A stretch of DNA of 64,000 bases from Saccharomyces uvarum (Eukaryota > Ascomycota > Saccharomycetes > Saccharomycetales > Saccharomycetaceae), in the NCBI GenBank assembly GCA_947243795.1, contig OX365932.1, positions 248,001 through 312,000 on the forward strand, in the 5' to 3' direction. Shown in pieces: positions 1-12,264 of the stretch; position 1 is the first letter of the stretch; every line of letters begins with the position of its first letter. The translations under genes and the position numbers were made by a program. Under the pieces are notes generated by a model. The model had not been told where the DNA came from, did not search any database, and saw only the letters and a program-made list of their open reading frames with translations.

Positions 1-2226
<2,226 letters not shown>

Positions 2227-2558
2227 GGAGAGTAACTCACCTTTTGGGCTGGGGACAGCTCAGCGTATTTCATTATAGAGTTGTATAGTAGTTGTATAAA
2301 ATAAATTGTTTGAAAAGCTTTTGAGTACTGTTAATTCTTTTTACTGGGATGAAAATCGTTCTTACCTTTGCACATATGGCAAAGCGTATTAAATAGTTTA
2401 TTTGAATTGAATATTAAGAGACATGGTTTGTTTTAGATGTTGTCACGTTTCATTTTACATATTGTATATTTACAGACATGAACTACAAAAGACGAAAAGT
2501 GAAGAACTATTTATCATCTTGATTCTTTCCGGACGGAGAGACGTCGCTTTGTTGCAGC
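2227..2558. other. Convergent TPA1/RSM18 3' region
   Basis: Shared 3' flank of two convergent genes. AT-rich, with poly(A)-signal-like tracts. Apart from the Puf3-type motif listed separately I see nothing else. Confidence 0.6.
2467..2475 (-). promoter_or_regulatory. Puf3-type motif in the RSM18 3' UTR
   Basis: Read on the minus strand this is CTGTAAATA, about 85 bases beyond the RSM18 stop. It fits the Puf3 consensus (UGUANAUA with a nearby upstream C) typical of mRNAs for mitochondrial translation proteins. The motif is seen; Puf3 binding is inferred. Confidence 0.6.
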
Positions 2559-2975
2559 TCACATTAAGCCTATTGCCTGGCATCTTCTTATAGCTTTTGA
2601 TAGTCTTCTTTGATTCTTGGCCGATAAGCCTGTGACATCTCTATGCTGGATTCTTCCTGTGGTGGTGACATATTTTGAAAGAATTCTTGGTCTTGCATAG
2701 AACTCTAAGGGATTTACACCAGTTTTCATTATATCATTCTTATTTGTTTTCTTGCTTGCCTGATACTTTCTGTCTAAATGTATCCGACCCATAGAAAAAT
2801 CAAACGGATCGTAGATAGTACCTTTGGGAAGTCTTTTGGACAAAGATTGATCAATTTTTTTGGTTTGTGCCGTCCTACCCACTTCAATATCCACACTTTT
2901 CTTTTCTTTCACTCCGAAGTTGTACAGGGTACGTTTGGATGAACAATTTGCTACCTTCTTGATGAAAGGTAACAT
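2559..2975 (-). CDS. RSM18: Rsm18, mitochondrial small-subunit ribosomal protein bS18m
   Basis: 138 aa from the ATG at 2975, the length I recall for S. cerevisiae Rsm18. The C-terminal half carries the S18 family core ([12 protein letters not shown], then GRIQHRD and a basic [11 protein letters not shown] end), which binds 12S-like rRNA in the mitoribosome small subunit. The N-terminus is basic and free of acidic residues, as expected of a mitochondrial presequence. An in-frame ATG at 3011 would add 12 residues; I prefer 2975 because it aligns with the known start. It is divergently paired with JHD1 across about 270 bases. Confidence 0.93.
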   Translation of the reverse strand: MLPFIKKVANCSSKRTLYNFGVKEKKSVDIEVGRTAQTKKIDQSLSKRLPKGTIYDPFDFSMGRIHLDRKYQASKKTNKNDIMKTGVNPLEFYARPRILSKYVTTTGRIQHRDVTGLSAKNQRRLSKAIRRCQAIGLM

Positions 2976-3243
2976 TCCATTTTGAATTCTTGTACCTGTA
3001 ATTACATTCATCTTGACCACTCTCGACTCTTTTAAGGGATCTTTATATTCCGGTTGAATGACTATATCATTGCAGCTTGTTAATTATATGGCTTTAAGCG
3101 TATTATGGCGATTTTTCCCGATATTGTAATAATAAAGGTTACCCTGTGACTATATAAAAGAGCAGAATAGTTAACAGAGAGTAGGATGCCTATAAAGGGC
3201 TGAAGGTTATATATGTTACAGAAGTATGTACAATTGTGCCACA

Positions 3244-4725
3244 ATGCAGGATTCCAATATATGCACACATTGCCAACTCAAAGAAAATCCAAATGCATTG
3301 CTCTGGGTGAAATGTGATAGTTGTCCGCAGTGGGTACATGTGAAATGTGTGCCTTTGAAGCGCATCCACTATCCAGATATTCCAAGTCCCTCAGTTTTCT
3401 CTTATCCAAAATCATCGCAAGAGATCAAGAGTTACCGCTGTGTCAATCATTATGAAGAAGAGTTTCTTGCTGTATTTCCTCGCGGTCTTCCAAATGGAAA
3501 GCGACAAAGAGACCATGGGGAATATGAAGAGAGCAGTCATATCAGCAAGCGATATAATTTTAGGAAGAATAAGGACATTGACTACATTGCCCTGAATGAG
3601 GGCGAAGCAAGAAGAGAGAAAATGAACCATCCTCATAAAGAGACCTTTTTAACATGTTTTGAAAAGTGGGAAAATAAGTCGAATATTATCAGTGCCGCTG
3701 AATTTGCCGCTACGTTCAATGATATAAGGGAGCCATACAAAATAAGCGATCCTTGGAGTAGCGGTGTGCAAGTGCCGAAAATGGATACAAACAATGGAGT
3801 TTTAACAGTTAATGATATTATGGAAATTATGGGGGAGGATTATCATGTTGACGTAATGGATGTTCAAACGCAAATGAATGAGAACTGGACCCTGGGTTCA
3901 TGGAATAGATATTTTACCCACACCGAACCAGGTAAAAGAGATCGAATAAGAAACGTTATATCATTGGAGGTCTCCAACATCAAGGCTTTAGAACTCGAGA
4001 GGCCCGCAGCAGTGAAACAGAATGATCTTGTCGATCAAATTTGGAATTGGAACGGGCATTTAGGGCAAGTCAACGATGAGGAAGCAGAAGAGGATAATCC
4101 AAGGCCAAAAGTAACCAAGTATATCTTAATGTCCGTAAAGGACGCATACACAGACTTTCATTTAGATTTTGCTGGCACATCAGTTTATTATAACGTCATC
4201 TCAGGACAAAAGAAGTTCTTGCTATTTCCTCCTACTCAATCAAATGTAGACAAATATATTGAATGGTCTTTGAAGGAATACCAAAACAGCTTCTTTCTAG
4301 GCGATATTCTTGAGGATGGTTTTGCGATGGAATTAAATGCTGGTGATTTGTTTATGATCCCATCCGGCTACATCCATGCAGTTTATACACCAGCAGATTC
4401 TCTGGTATTTGGGGGCAATTTCTTAACATTTCGTGACCTAGAGACTCATTTTAGAATCGTGGAAATTGAAAAATTGACAAAGGTTCCCAAAAGATTTACC
4501 TTTCCTAAATTTGATCAAGTTATAGGTAAATTATGTGAATATATTGTGCTTTCTAAAAATAAGGAAACAGGTGGCGGTAGTCATACAGATTTGATAGCCG
4601 AAGCCACTAACTCTAAAATTGAGTTACTATATGGGTACCTTATAAAACCTGAAGTGAAATACAAACCTTTGAATTTCGCTTCAAGGAAACATTTAGTGAA
4701 AGCTTTAGCCGATCTTGTCTTGTAG
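3244..4725 (+). CDS. JHD1: Jhd1, JmjC histone H3K36 demethylase
   Basis: 493 aa from the ATG at 3244. The N-terminal PHD finger (about residues 4-70) shows paired cysteines in C-x2-C spacing, then WVKCDSCPQWVHVKC. The JmjC domain (about 245-420) holds the Fe(II) triad H306, D308 and H378, and K323/K324 in the SGQKKF segment as the 2-oxoglutarate contact. Jhd1 removes methyl groups from H3K36 in transcribed chromatin. An in-frame ATG at 3226 would add six residues (MYNCAT); the later ATG matches the start I recall. It converges with HOM3. Confidence 0.96.
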   Translation: MQDSNICTHCQLKENPNALLWVKCDSCPQWVHVKCVPLKRIHYPDIPSPSVFSYPKSSQEIKSYRCVNHYEEEFLAVFPRGLPNGKRQRDHGEYEESSHISKRYNFRKNKDIDYIALNEGEARREKMNHPHKETFLTCFEKWENKSNIISAAEFAATFNDIREPYKISDPWSSGVQVPKMDTNNGVLTVNDIMEIMGEDYHVDVMDVQTQMNENWTLGSWNRYFTHTEPGKRDRIRNVISLEVSNIKALELERPAAVKQNDLVDQIWNWNGHLGQVNDEEAEEDNPRPKVTKYILMSVKDAYTDFHLDFAGTSVYYNVISGQKKFLLFPPTQSNVDKYIEWSLKEYQNSFFLGDILEDGFAMELNAGDLFMIPSGYIHAVYTPADSLVFGGNFLTFRDLETHFRIVEIEKLTKVPKRFTFPKFDQVIGKLCEYIVLSKNKETGGGSHTDLIAEATNSKIELLYGYLIKPEVKYKPLNFASRKHLVKALADLVL

Positions 4726-4962
4726 GGAATCTTTTTTTTCTTGTCAGCTGGTTGGTTGTCTTATCTCTCGCTCCTGTCTTACATCCTTGAGAAAGCATGA
4801 CTTCCTTTAACAATTATTACAATATATCTTCACATTTGACTCATGGGATAATAGCCCAAAATATAAATTAGGGAAACATTAATATATATACATATATGGG
4901 TGTGTATACAGGAACAAAAAAAATTAATATTCTATCATTATGTAAAAAAGGAAGGAAAACGG

Positions 4963-6540
4963 TTAGATTCCTAGCCTTTTCAATTGTTCTAAACGTTCAT
5001 CAACGGCATGTTCGAATTGACTTGGAGTAGTCGTCCGCCCACCTAACAATTTCGCATGTATACACTGCAGTGCTTTTATAGAGTCTGTTTCGTTAATAAC
5101 ACAGGATATATTGATTTCATTGGCACCTTGGGAGATCATTTCAATGTTGATGCCTTCCTCTGCCAGAGTGGTGAACATGGTACCGGCAATACCAATGTAT
5201 TGCTTCATGTGTTTACCCACTAATGAAACAATGGACAACTTCTTTGTAACATCAACAGAACCTAAAATTTTCAATTTTTCTTCAGCCTGTCTCAAGGACT
5301 TTAGCGAGTCAGCGTCTGGGATGGGTAAAGCCATGGAAACATGAACTTCTGAAGTAGAGATCAAATCAACGACCAATTTGAATTTGTCCAAAATGGTAAA
5401 TATTTGAGCCAAGAACCCATGAGATAACGTTTTCTTATTAGAGTGGATGTTGATGACGAAAATGTCATTTTTGGTGGTAATAGCAGTAGCACCTCTCTTT
5501 CTCTTTTCATAAAAGGATGAAGACAAGTTCTCTGGAGGATGTGGTGGGGTAGATTCACCCTTCTTAGCTATGTTATCTGGGTAGATAATGGTACCATTAC
5601 CTAATGGATTTTGAACATTTTTGATTCTGATAGGAATCTTGGCTCTAATAACCTGTTCCATTGTGAACGGATGAATAACTTCAGAACCATAGTATGTCAA
5701 TTCAGAAGCTTCTTCTGGAGTAACGCTATCTAACAAACGTGCTTCAGGAACCTTACGAGGATCGGCGGAGAAGATACCGTCCACTTCTTTCCAAACTTGT
5801 AATTCGTCAGCATTTAAAGCGACGGCAATCAAAGCAGCACATAAATCAGTGTAACCACGACCGACACCATTCAGAAGCCCCGTGGGGACCAAACCGAAGA
5901 ATCCTGTGAAGACTGGAACAATACGTTCTTTAGCACTTACGAAGGGTACTAGCTTTTCCTTCAATGCCTGGACTAGGAAGGTGTAAAAACTATTATCTAG
6001 AGCGCTGGCACTAAAATCAGAAGGAACGATGTGGGTCAAATCCACATATTTGGCCTTGCAACCACGATCATTACACAAGGCAGTGATAAATAGACAACTC
6101 AACTTTTCCCCACAGGACATGACAAGATCCACAGTACGTGAACTGACTTCACCTAAAACTTTTGAAGCATTTAAGTATTTCTTGACTAGTTCTAATTCCT
6201 TATTGGTATCGTCGACTAGCCTAGCTTGTAAGGCCGGATTGAGAATAAAACGATCAGCATTATCTATATGATCTTGTCTGATGACTTCAATAATATCGTG
6301 GAACTCTGATTCTTGCGAAGCCAAGTCACAACATTTCAAAAGACGAGAAGTAGTACCTTCAGCCTTGGTGTATGAGGAACGGGCCGAACAAACAACAGCG
6401 ACGTCATTGTTTGCACCGTCAGGGTTGGAGTAGTATTTTACGATGTCATCCACTATTTGAATAGGGAACTTACCGACAGAAGTACCTCCGAACTTCTGTA
6501 CAACCCAGTTCGAATGACTCGATGTAGTATGAAATTCCAT
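4963..6540 (-). CDS. HOM3: Hom3, aspartate kinase
   Basis: 525 aa. It phosphorylates L-aspartate, the first and threonine-inhibited step towards methionine and threonine. The amino-acid kinase domain opens with KFGGTSV at residues 16-22 and contains the GRGYTDL and GSEVIHP signatures. Two ACT regulatory domains fill about 395-525. The start is odd: the protein I recall from S. cerevisiae begins M-P-M, whereas here the codon two before the ATG is ATA, so initiation moves to the second methionine. The upstream region carries Gcn4-type and Cbf1-type sites, fitting general amino-acid control. Confidence 0.97.
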   Translation of the reverse strand: MEFHTTSSHSNWVVQKFGGTSVGKFPIQIVDDIVKYYSNPDGANNDVAVVCSARSSYTKAEGTTSRLLKCCDLASQESEFHDIIEVIRQDHIDNADRFILNPALQARLVDDTNKELELVKKYLNASKVLGEVSSRTVDLVMSCGEKLSCLFITALCNDRGCKAKYVDLTHIVPSDFSASALDNSFYTFLVQALKEKLVPFVSAKERIVPVFTGFFGLVPTGLLNGVGRGYTDLCAALIAVALNADELQVWKEVDGIFSADPRKVPEARLLDSVTPEEASELTYYGSEVIHPFTMEQVIRAKIPIRIKNVQNPLGNGTIIYPDNIAKKGESTPPHPPENLSSSFYEKRKRGATAITTKNDIFVINIHSNKKTLSHGFLAQIFTILDKFKLVVDLISTSEVHVSMALPIPDADSLKSLRQAEEKLKILGSVDVTKKLSIVSLVGKHMKQYIGIAGTMFTTLAEEGINIEMISQGANEINISCVINETDSIKALQCIHAKLLGGRTTTPSQFEHAVDERLEQLKRLGI

Positions 6541-6842
6541 TGGTATGAAAGTGAAAGACAGAAAGAAAAGGCTTTTTTTGCAAAGTTAAGATAGCTATGT
6601 AAGCCTAAACAATGGAAAAGAGCTGTTGACTTAATGACTATGCAAACGTGCCTCCTAATCAACGCAGAGACTAAAATGTCAAAATAGAAGAATTATCCAG
6701 TAGTATTCTTATATATACACATTATACATAGCACATTACTTCTTCGAAGGGAAAAGAATCTCAGAAAAAGCCGCGTACGGAGAAGTGAAAAAAAAATTGG
6801 TAATGATGAAATTTTGTTTGCTAGTGAAAAAGAAAGAAAATG

Positions 6843-6849
6843 TGAGTCA
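6843..6849. promoter_or_regulatory. Gcn4-type site, HOM3 promoter
   Basis: TGAGTCA, a perfect Gcn4/AP-1 core about 300 bases before the HOM3 start. It fits derepression of aspartate kinase on amino-acid starvation. Confidence 0.7.
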
Positions 6850-6864
6850 TGGAGAAGAAAAATG

Positions 6865-6870
6865 CACGTG
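6865..6870. promoter_or_regulatory. CACGTG E-box, HOM3 promoter
   Basis: CACGTG 16 bases from the Gcn4-type site. Cbf1 sites are usual in methionine-pathway promoters; Pho4 is the alternative reader. Confidence 0.6.
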
Positions 6871-7330
6871 GTTTAAGCCACAGAAAAGAGAAAGCTACTA
6901 TTAGGGGAGTTCCAGAAAGAAAAAGAACATCAACTATCAGTCAGAGCAATTGTAAAGCCCAGTGAGTGATTCATAGCGTTATCGTACTACAATCATCAGC
7001 ATTTATCTGTGCATAGCCGTATGGAAGCTGTGATACGATCGGTTTGTGCCGACATGTAGCCGTACACAATGCGTATAATTTAGGGTCCAGATTGTCTTAC
7101 AAATGCTATCCATGATGGTAAAGAGGGAATTTGTGTTACCAACCTCTTTTAGTTTGGGACTTCATGGGTAGAGTGTGCTCTTGCTCAGGGAAAACAACAT
7201 CCGATCGAGGATGTTTATTCGAAAAGAGCCCAAATTGTAAAATCCAACATCATAGGAACTTTATAAAAATTTATGTGTATGTACGCTTTTTATGTATAGT
7301 ATTGAAACAACTACAGTAGGCGTTAAAACT

Positions 7331-8233
7331 CTAACCAGTAGTTGGTAAGCCCACGTAAGCCTTGAAGGAATCGTAAATCAGCCATTGGAAACTTGTTAAG
7401 GTACCGATCATTACAATTCTCACCATCAACCCATTCCATAATCCGGCAAATCCAATCTTTTGATATATTCTCTTTGAGGCGACGGACATGGATTCATTAC
7501 CCTTTCTTTCGCTATTGATCTTAGAAACCATAACATCCGCTGGGTGCGAAATGGCAGCACATAATATACCGGCCAAATAGCCACCTACAAAACTGACAGA
7601 TATCTGTTGCAATGGATTCATTTCTTCTTTCTTTTTAGGCAAAACACTGTATATTTTTTGGACTATTTTTTCAAAAGAGGTAAACTTACACATCGTGTAT
7701 GGGATTTGTCTGCACCATAGTGGAACGATACCTTTGTAGAACGATTTCATACCACCACTTTCCGCATACATTTTCTTCCAGCCATCAATAACATTGTTAC
7801 AGAAGGGCGGCATTGTGGTTTGCTGTTTGACCTTAATAGCTTCAAATGGACACAGCATTATGTCAGCAAGGAATTCAGCGGTTGCTGAGGCCATTAAGTA
7901 CACCGTGACACCTGGAGTTAGCCAGCCGGAATATAAATGCTTGAAGTACTCATAACCACCGTACTTACCTGCACCTTGTAGGGAATAACCGATGAATGTG
8001 GCACCCACCCCAGTGTACACTTTTTTCCAGCCTTCAGTGGCAACGATTTTACGAAACCCGTCCAAATTAGAGGTATACAGTTTAGGGTTGACTTGCAATC
8101 TACATTTTACAAGATCTAGTGGGGTGATCGAGGAATGCGTTGGACCACATGCAATTATACCACCTAAAGTACATGTGGAATAAAACTCTTTTGTATATAA
8201 TTCGATTTTACGTGGTTGTTTAGGAGACTCCAT
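7331..8233 (-). CDS. PIC2: Pic2, mitochondrial copper/phosphate carrier
   Basis: 300 aa from the ATG at 8233. A mitochondrial carrier family protein of the inner membrane with three repeats and six membrane segments. The PX[DE]XX[KR] signatures stand at residues 38 (PLDLVKCR), 129 (PFEAIKVK) and 231 (PADVMVSK). The long stretch around residues 76-97 ([17 protein letters not shown]) is typical of the phosphate-carrier branch. Pic2 imports copper for cytochrome oxidase and can carry phosphate. Reading upstream of the ATG is open only through non-ATG codons, so the assigned start is secure. Confidence 0.96.
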   Translation of the reverse strand: MESPKQPRKIELYTKEFYSTCTLGGIIACGPTHSSITPLDLVKCRLQVNPKLYTSNLDGFRKIVATEGWKKVYTGVGATFIGYSLQGAGKYGGYEYFKHLYSGWLTPGVTVYLMASATAEFLADIMLCPFEAIKVKQQTTMPPFCNNVIDGWKKMYAESGGMKSFYKGIVPLWCRQIPYTMCKFTSFEKIVQKIYSVLPKKKEEMNPLQQISVSFVGGYLAGILCAAISHPADVMVSKINSERKGNESMSVASKRIYQKIGFAGLWNGLMVRIVMIGTLTSFQWLIYDSFKAYVGLPTTG

Positions 8234-9939
8234 GTTGTGCAACCGTCAACTAACTTTTTCCTTTTTTCACCTGTTCGTTTCTTTTATGAAATTAAATAAC
8301 GACAAAATCTTTTGCTCAATAGAAGTGTACCATTGACTATCAAGGAAGGGTTATGAAATGCGGAAAAAAGAATACACTTTCGAGTTCGAGTGTCCCCGCG
8401 TATTTATATCACAGATTACAGGGCATCTACGAGGAATCGATATTTCCATTTTCCTTTTTATAAAAGCCAATGCGAAAACAGAACTGAAAACAAGGAAAGA
8501 AATTTAAAAAGATCTCCTTATTCCGCCAATACCCCTTAAGGCCCACTTTCGGTCGCCGAGATCTTAGCCGAACCAGTCCGTCCAAGAGTTAAATTGCAAC
8601 CCGACTATATTCTTCATGGAAAGTTGCTATAAAAGCGGACAACCTCTATAAAAGTGGGATGAGGCTCAATTGAGTCCGTTGCTACCATTTAGCAGTATTG
8701 TGTTAACTCTATGTAGTCTGTCTGTCCTCTTCTTACTTAACACGCTTAAGGGTAATGGCGGGTATGTAACTTTGACACAATGCGTCCTTACTTGCGTACT
8801 GCCAGCGGGAACGAAAGCCGAGATTCGCATTTCTTTTCCTCTGGCCACGTGATCGGTTGCAGCCCGTTGTCGGAGAACGCCGTCAAAATTCACCCGCGGT
8901 TGATACCTTGCGTTTTTCGAAGAACAGGGTTTTGCCGCTGACCTCAGTATGTGGGCGATTTTGCGGGATTTCTGACATCTAACAATTCAGTAGCCATTGT
9001 AAGAACTAGGTTTTAGTCTTACTTAGCTTTTCCAATTAGAAATGTGGGACGATGGGATGGATTGCTTTCGGAGCTTCTCGAGTGCAAGATGGAAATTTGA
9101 AGAAGGAAGGGAAGGCTGCAATTCTAAAAAAGAGGTAGAGAGTGTATAATCATCATATCAAAATTGCATAGGTATGCGTGTAGTTAATATAGGTAAACAA
9201 AAATACATAATTACGGACATAAAAGCAATAAATTGCCTGTATAAAGACGAAACTGGTGCATTTATAAACACACTAGATAAACGTATATTAGGCATGGGCT
9301 AAAAAAGCGCTCATTAACAAAAGCGGATAAATAAGACCTAGATTTAAATATTGAACTACTAGGAGTATTAGAGTTGAATGGATGAACAAAAAAATGTGAA
9401 TTAGAAAATCAACTTTTTGAGTAGTGAAAAAACGTACCCTAGCACGCCGGGCTGAACTGAATTATCAAACTTGCATTAACTCTCTCAGTGGCGCTGAGCA
9501 GAGTAACAGACGCAAATCATTGCAAGTATGGCACATCGCTCTTATTTCTGTTCATGACTGTTCTGTGAGCACCGAAGTAGAAGACGAAGATGAAAGCGGA
9601 AATACTTGAAAATATTTCTAGATCTTGCATTGTAGTCTGTGTTTGTATATCATAACGTTGGTTTTTTATTGTTGTAGGATTTCGCAAGGTACAAAATATG
9701 TAATTAAACTAGAAATTCACTAGCAATATGGTGAAGGAGATTTTCACTTCTTTAGGTATGAAACTACAATGGACAAAAATGTCGATTTTTTGCTTGATTG
9801 ATTGCATGAGGTATACTAAAAACTCCCTATATGCTTTTATGAGTGACGGTTATCGGGTATAGGCCCAATAACGCAGAGCAAAGATGTTCAAATGCAGCAA
9901 TCACTTTTTTCCCCTACGTAAAAAAGGCAACTGAGCGAT
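8234..9939. other. Long gene-free stretch upstream of PIC2
   Basis: About 1.7 kb with no ATG-started open frame I would call. It holds the PIC2 promoter, two TATA-like boxes 15 bases apart (tataaaag near 8630 and 8647, both reading rightwards) and a CACGTG at 8846-8851. The rightward TATA boxes lead into no gene I recognise; a non-coding transcript is possible but unproven. Confidence 0.5.
8846..8851. promoter_or_regulatory. CACGTG E-box
   Basis: CACGTGAT in the long PIC2 upstream gap, about 610 bases from the PIC2 start. Its target gene is unclear. Confidence 0.4.
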
Positions 9940-10089
9940 CTATACACCCTTCTCCCAGTGAAGTGCCGCAGTCCCTTGATTTTTTTTAAAACGAAGTATA
10001 GCGATGAGCGCTAAAATAAAAAAAGTGGTAAGCAAGAAAAGGATATCAAACACACAAAGAAAAGGCAAACATACAAAACAGGTCTCCAT
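9940..10089 (-). CDS. Small hydrophobic protein, possible YER053C-A counterpart
   Basis: 49 codons from the ATG at 10089. The peptide has one strongly hydrophobic segment (about residues 8-33, rich in Leu, Phe and Ile) followed by a basic and polar tail (RFKKNQG). That suits a single-span membrane microprotein. Its place between PIC2 and GIP2 on the minus strand matches S. cerevisiae YER053C-A, a tiny ORF I recall as ER-localised. I infer orthology from position, size and hydrophobicity, not from a remembered sequence. The frame is open upstream of the ATG only through non-ATG codons. A chance AT-rich ORF cannot be excluded. Confidence 0.45.
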   Translation of the reverse strand: METCFVCLPFLCVFDILFLLTTFFILALIAILRFKKNQGTAALHWEKGV

Positions 10090-10185
10090 AAATGCACGGA
10101 GAAAGAGTATTCGGATGAGACGGAAAAACAGCACGAATTCAAATTTACTGTAAGCGTATAGGCGTAAACCATCTGCATTCTTCAA

Positions 10186-10614
10186 GGCTTTTCCCTAGTA
10201 ATGTCAATTTAGCCACTATAGTTTTTTAAGCTCTGGGAACTGTGCCGAGGCAGTCCCTACGTTTAATTGTTTTTTTTTTCATTTTTTTTTCATTTTTTCA
10301 TTATTTTCGCATTACGTAGCAATGGTAAAGGTTGCACAACTGTCATAGCAAAAATACTGGCCCTCTCGACTCCATCATACGTACACGAAATTTAAGGTTG
10401 TATACGCGCCCTCACGCTAAAGCATCACTTTCCGTTACTCTTGAAGTATTTACTTTTTCTTTTCTACTTTATGTGTATTTACTGATAACTTTTAGCATAT
10501 TTTAGGGTCATTTATCGGATTCCGGCTCCCATTGTGAAGGTGTCACCGATCGAAAGATCCTCTGAGTTATTTTCCTTTGCCTCTCCGTTCTCATTACCCT
10601 TCCTTCAGTTGCCT
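10186..10614. other. GIP2 3' flank
   Basis: Non-coding, with long T tracts at about 10268-10308. No feature beyond probable 3'-end signals of GIP2. Confidence 0.5.
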
Positions 10615-12264
10615 TCAACTGACTGAAGCGAACGGATCTTTAAAACCATCCATGACAACCTCAACTTTATAATTGTTCCCGTTATTGTTGTCCCAGTATT
10701 CCTCTCGCTTATAGTCGTTACGTGTGGAATAGTGGATACAAAATTCCAACCTGCCTCTAGGATCAAGTTTGCTGGCGTCGTCGATAATGAAATGGAAAAT
10801 GTCCATATCTGTGCCCGGCAAAATTCCATCTCCATTGCTAATATAAACACATTCCACTTCGTGCGCCGTCCTCCAACCATTCCATGTATATCGTATCACC
10901 ACTCTTTTATCATAGAAGATATTTTTCACCAATATCCTTCCCACAATTAATCTTGTACAGCCAGTGTTATTATCCTTGGTCATGGTGTTTTCATTGTTGT
11001 GACCTTCGGGATTATTATTAGATGAAGGGGTATTGAAAAAAAAACTATTATCTCTGTGAATGTACAGTGATAATTCTTGCAGGAAGACCTTCTTGTTTTG
11101 TGACAAGTTGATGAAAATGTTCAATTTTAAGCTTTTTGGATTCTTATTGCTCAAAATGGGGAAATTCTTACTATAAAGTCCAACAACGTGGTAGTTTGTT
11201 GACTCCTGGTTCTGGAATTCGTCAAAGCTACCACCACCTGTGAAATTTTTATTAAATTTGGATGGTGGAATTACCGTCTTATTCTTTACGAGACTCTGAA
11301 ATCTTTTACTTTTCCTTAATTTAGTGTTATTAGTACCGTTGCCATTACTAACACTTGGACTTTTAGCAGAGTTCGTGAAGCCCTTTGGTGCAACCGTTGT
11401 CAAATCGTGATCTATGGAAGTAGTTTCTAATCCCAAGGACAATAATCTCTCCTCTTCCTCTGGATCTACCATTAGATTCACTGGCTTATGCTTAAAACTC
11501 AGGCGGTTGTCGTACTGTTCGGTTCTATTAACATTTATAGGGCTTTCGTCTTCCGCGAAATATTTGACCGGAGTGGCTTGATTAAAATGGACACTTTTAC
11601 TTCTAATTAACACTGGACTATCACCTCCCCTTTGGCAATCGTTCCCATGCCTGCTCTCCCTTATACCCGGAGTTGTGGGAAGCGATTTTGATCTTCTCTT
11701 CAGTGAGCTCTTTAGCAATTCGCCTGACTTCTTATATACAGGAGGCGCAAATGGAATTAGAATCTCTTCATCGTATTCAAAATTCATATCATTGCCAGGA
11801 GATTTGGTCTCCGGATATTCAGTTTCGAAGGAGTGGGTGGCTATAGTGGATCTTGGAGAAAGCGGAGGCAGTTCTATCTTGAACGGATACTTTGCACTGC
11901 CATTTGATGTTACTTCAGTCTTACCGGTGGCGGGTCCACCGCTGTAACCGTCGTTATCGTTTTCAGAGTTTTCATCATTTCTTGCGGAAAAAATCCTCTT
12001 GTTTAAGTCAGTGTTCCTTTGCACTTCTTCCTCTGGGAACCTATTGGCTCTCATTTGTGTTACTCGTTGAGGTTTATGTAAAAATTTCAGAGAGTTTACA
12101 GTTTCATCAGCACTCCCATTCAGTTCCTTCTTATATAAGTCTAAATTAGCCGCGTGCTCCTTAAAATCTGTTTCGAGATCTGGTAGCCGCTGGTTTTTAT
12201 TTCTGTCTGCTCTCTCATCATTCTTTTTGAATTGTGAGGGTTTCTGCTCTGCCTTAATATACAT
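10615..12264 (-). CDS. GIP2: Gip2, glycogen-targeting subunit of protein phosphatase 1
   Basis: 549 aa. Gip2 tethers Glc7 (PP1) to glycogen and glycogen synthase. An RVxF-type PP1 docking motif, KSVHF, lies at residues 223-227 inside a basic, serine-rich stretch. A CBM21 carbohydrate-binding domain fills about residues 370-545: it opens near NYHVVGLYSKNFP, contains the VKNIFYDKRVVIRYTWNGW signature region and ends with EEYWDNNNGNNY. The first 350 residues are low-complexity and polar, as in other glycogen-targeting subunits; PIG1/PIG2/GAC1 share the layout. Upstream CCCCT boxes suit stress induction. Confidence 0.96.
   Translation of the reverse strand: MYIKAEQKPSQFKKNDERADRNKNQRLPDLETDFKEHAANLDLYKKELNGSADETVNSLKFLHKPQRVTQMRANRFPEEEVQRNTDLNKRIFSARNDENSENDNDGYSGGPATGKTEVTSNGSAKYPFKIELPPLSPRSTIATHSFETEYPETKSPGNDMNFEYDEEILIPFAPPVYKKSGELLKSSLKRRSKSLPTTPGIRESRHGNDCQRGGDSPVLIRSKSVHFNQATPVKYFAEDESPINVNRTEQYDNRLSFKHKPVNLMVDPEEEERLLSLGLETTSIDHDLTTVAPKGFTNSAKSPSVSNGNGTNNTKLRKSKRFQSLVKNKTVIPPSKFNKNFTGGGSFDEFQNQESTNYHVVGLYSKNFPILSNKNPKSLKLNIFINLSQNKKVFLQELSLYIHRDNSFFFNTPSSNNNPEGHNNENTMTKDNNTGCTRLIVGRILVKNIFYDKRVVIRYTWNGWRTAHEVECVYISNGDGILPGTDMDIFHFIIDDASKLDPRGRLEFCIHYSTRNDYKREEYWDNNNGNNYKVEVVMDGFKDPFASVS

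Larger units (their letters stand above)
6541..7330. other. HOM3 promoter and PIC2 3' flank
   Basis: Non-coding. It holds the HOM3 promoter (TATA-like tatatatacac near 6710, Gcn4 and Cbf1 sites listed separately) and the 3' flank of PIC2. The short open frames here are unsupported. Confidence 0.6.

Noticed and set aside
8670-8852. 60-codon hydrophobic plus-strand frame in the PIC2 gap
   Set aside because: It begins at a non-ATG codon (TTG) and has no ATG that would keep most of it; no family resemblance.
9424-9609. 61-codon plus-strand frame
   Set aside because: It starts at GTG rather than ATG, has no hydrophobic or domain pattern, and lies in intergenic sequence.
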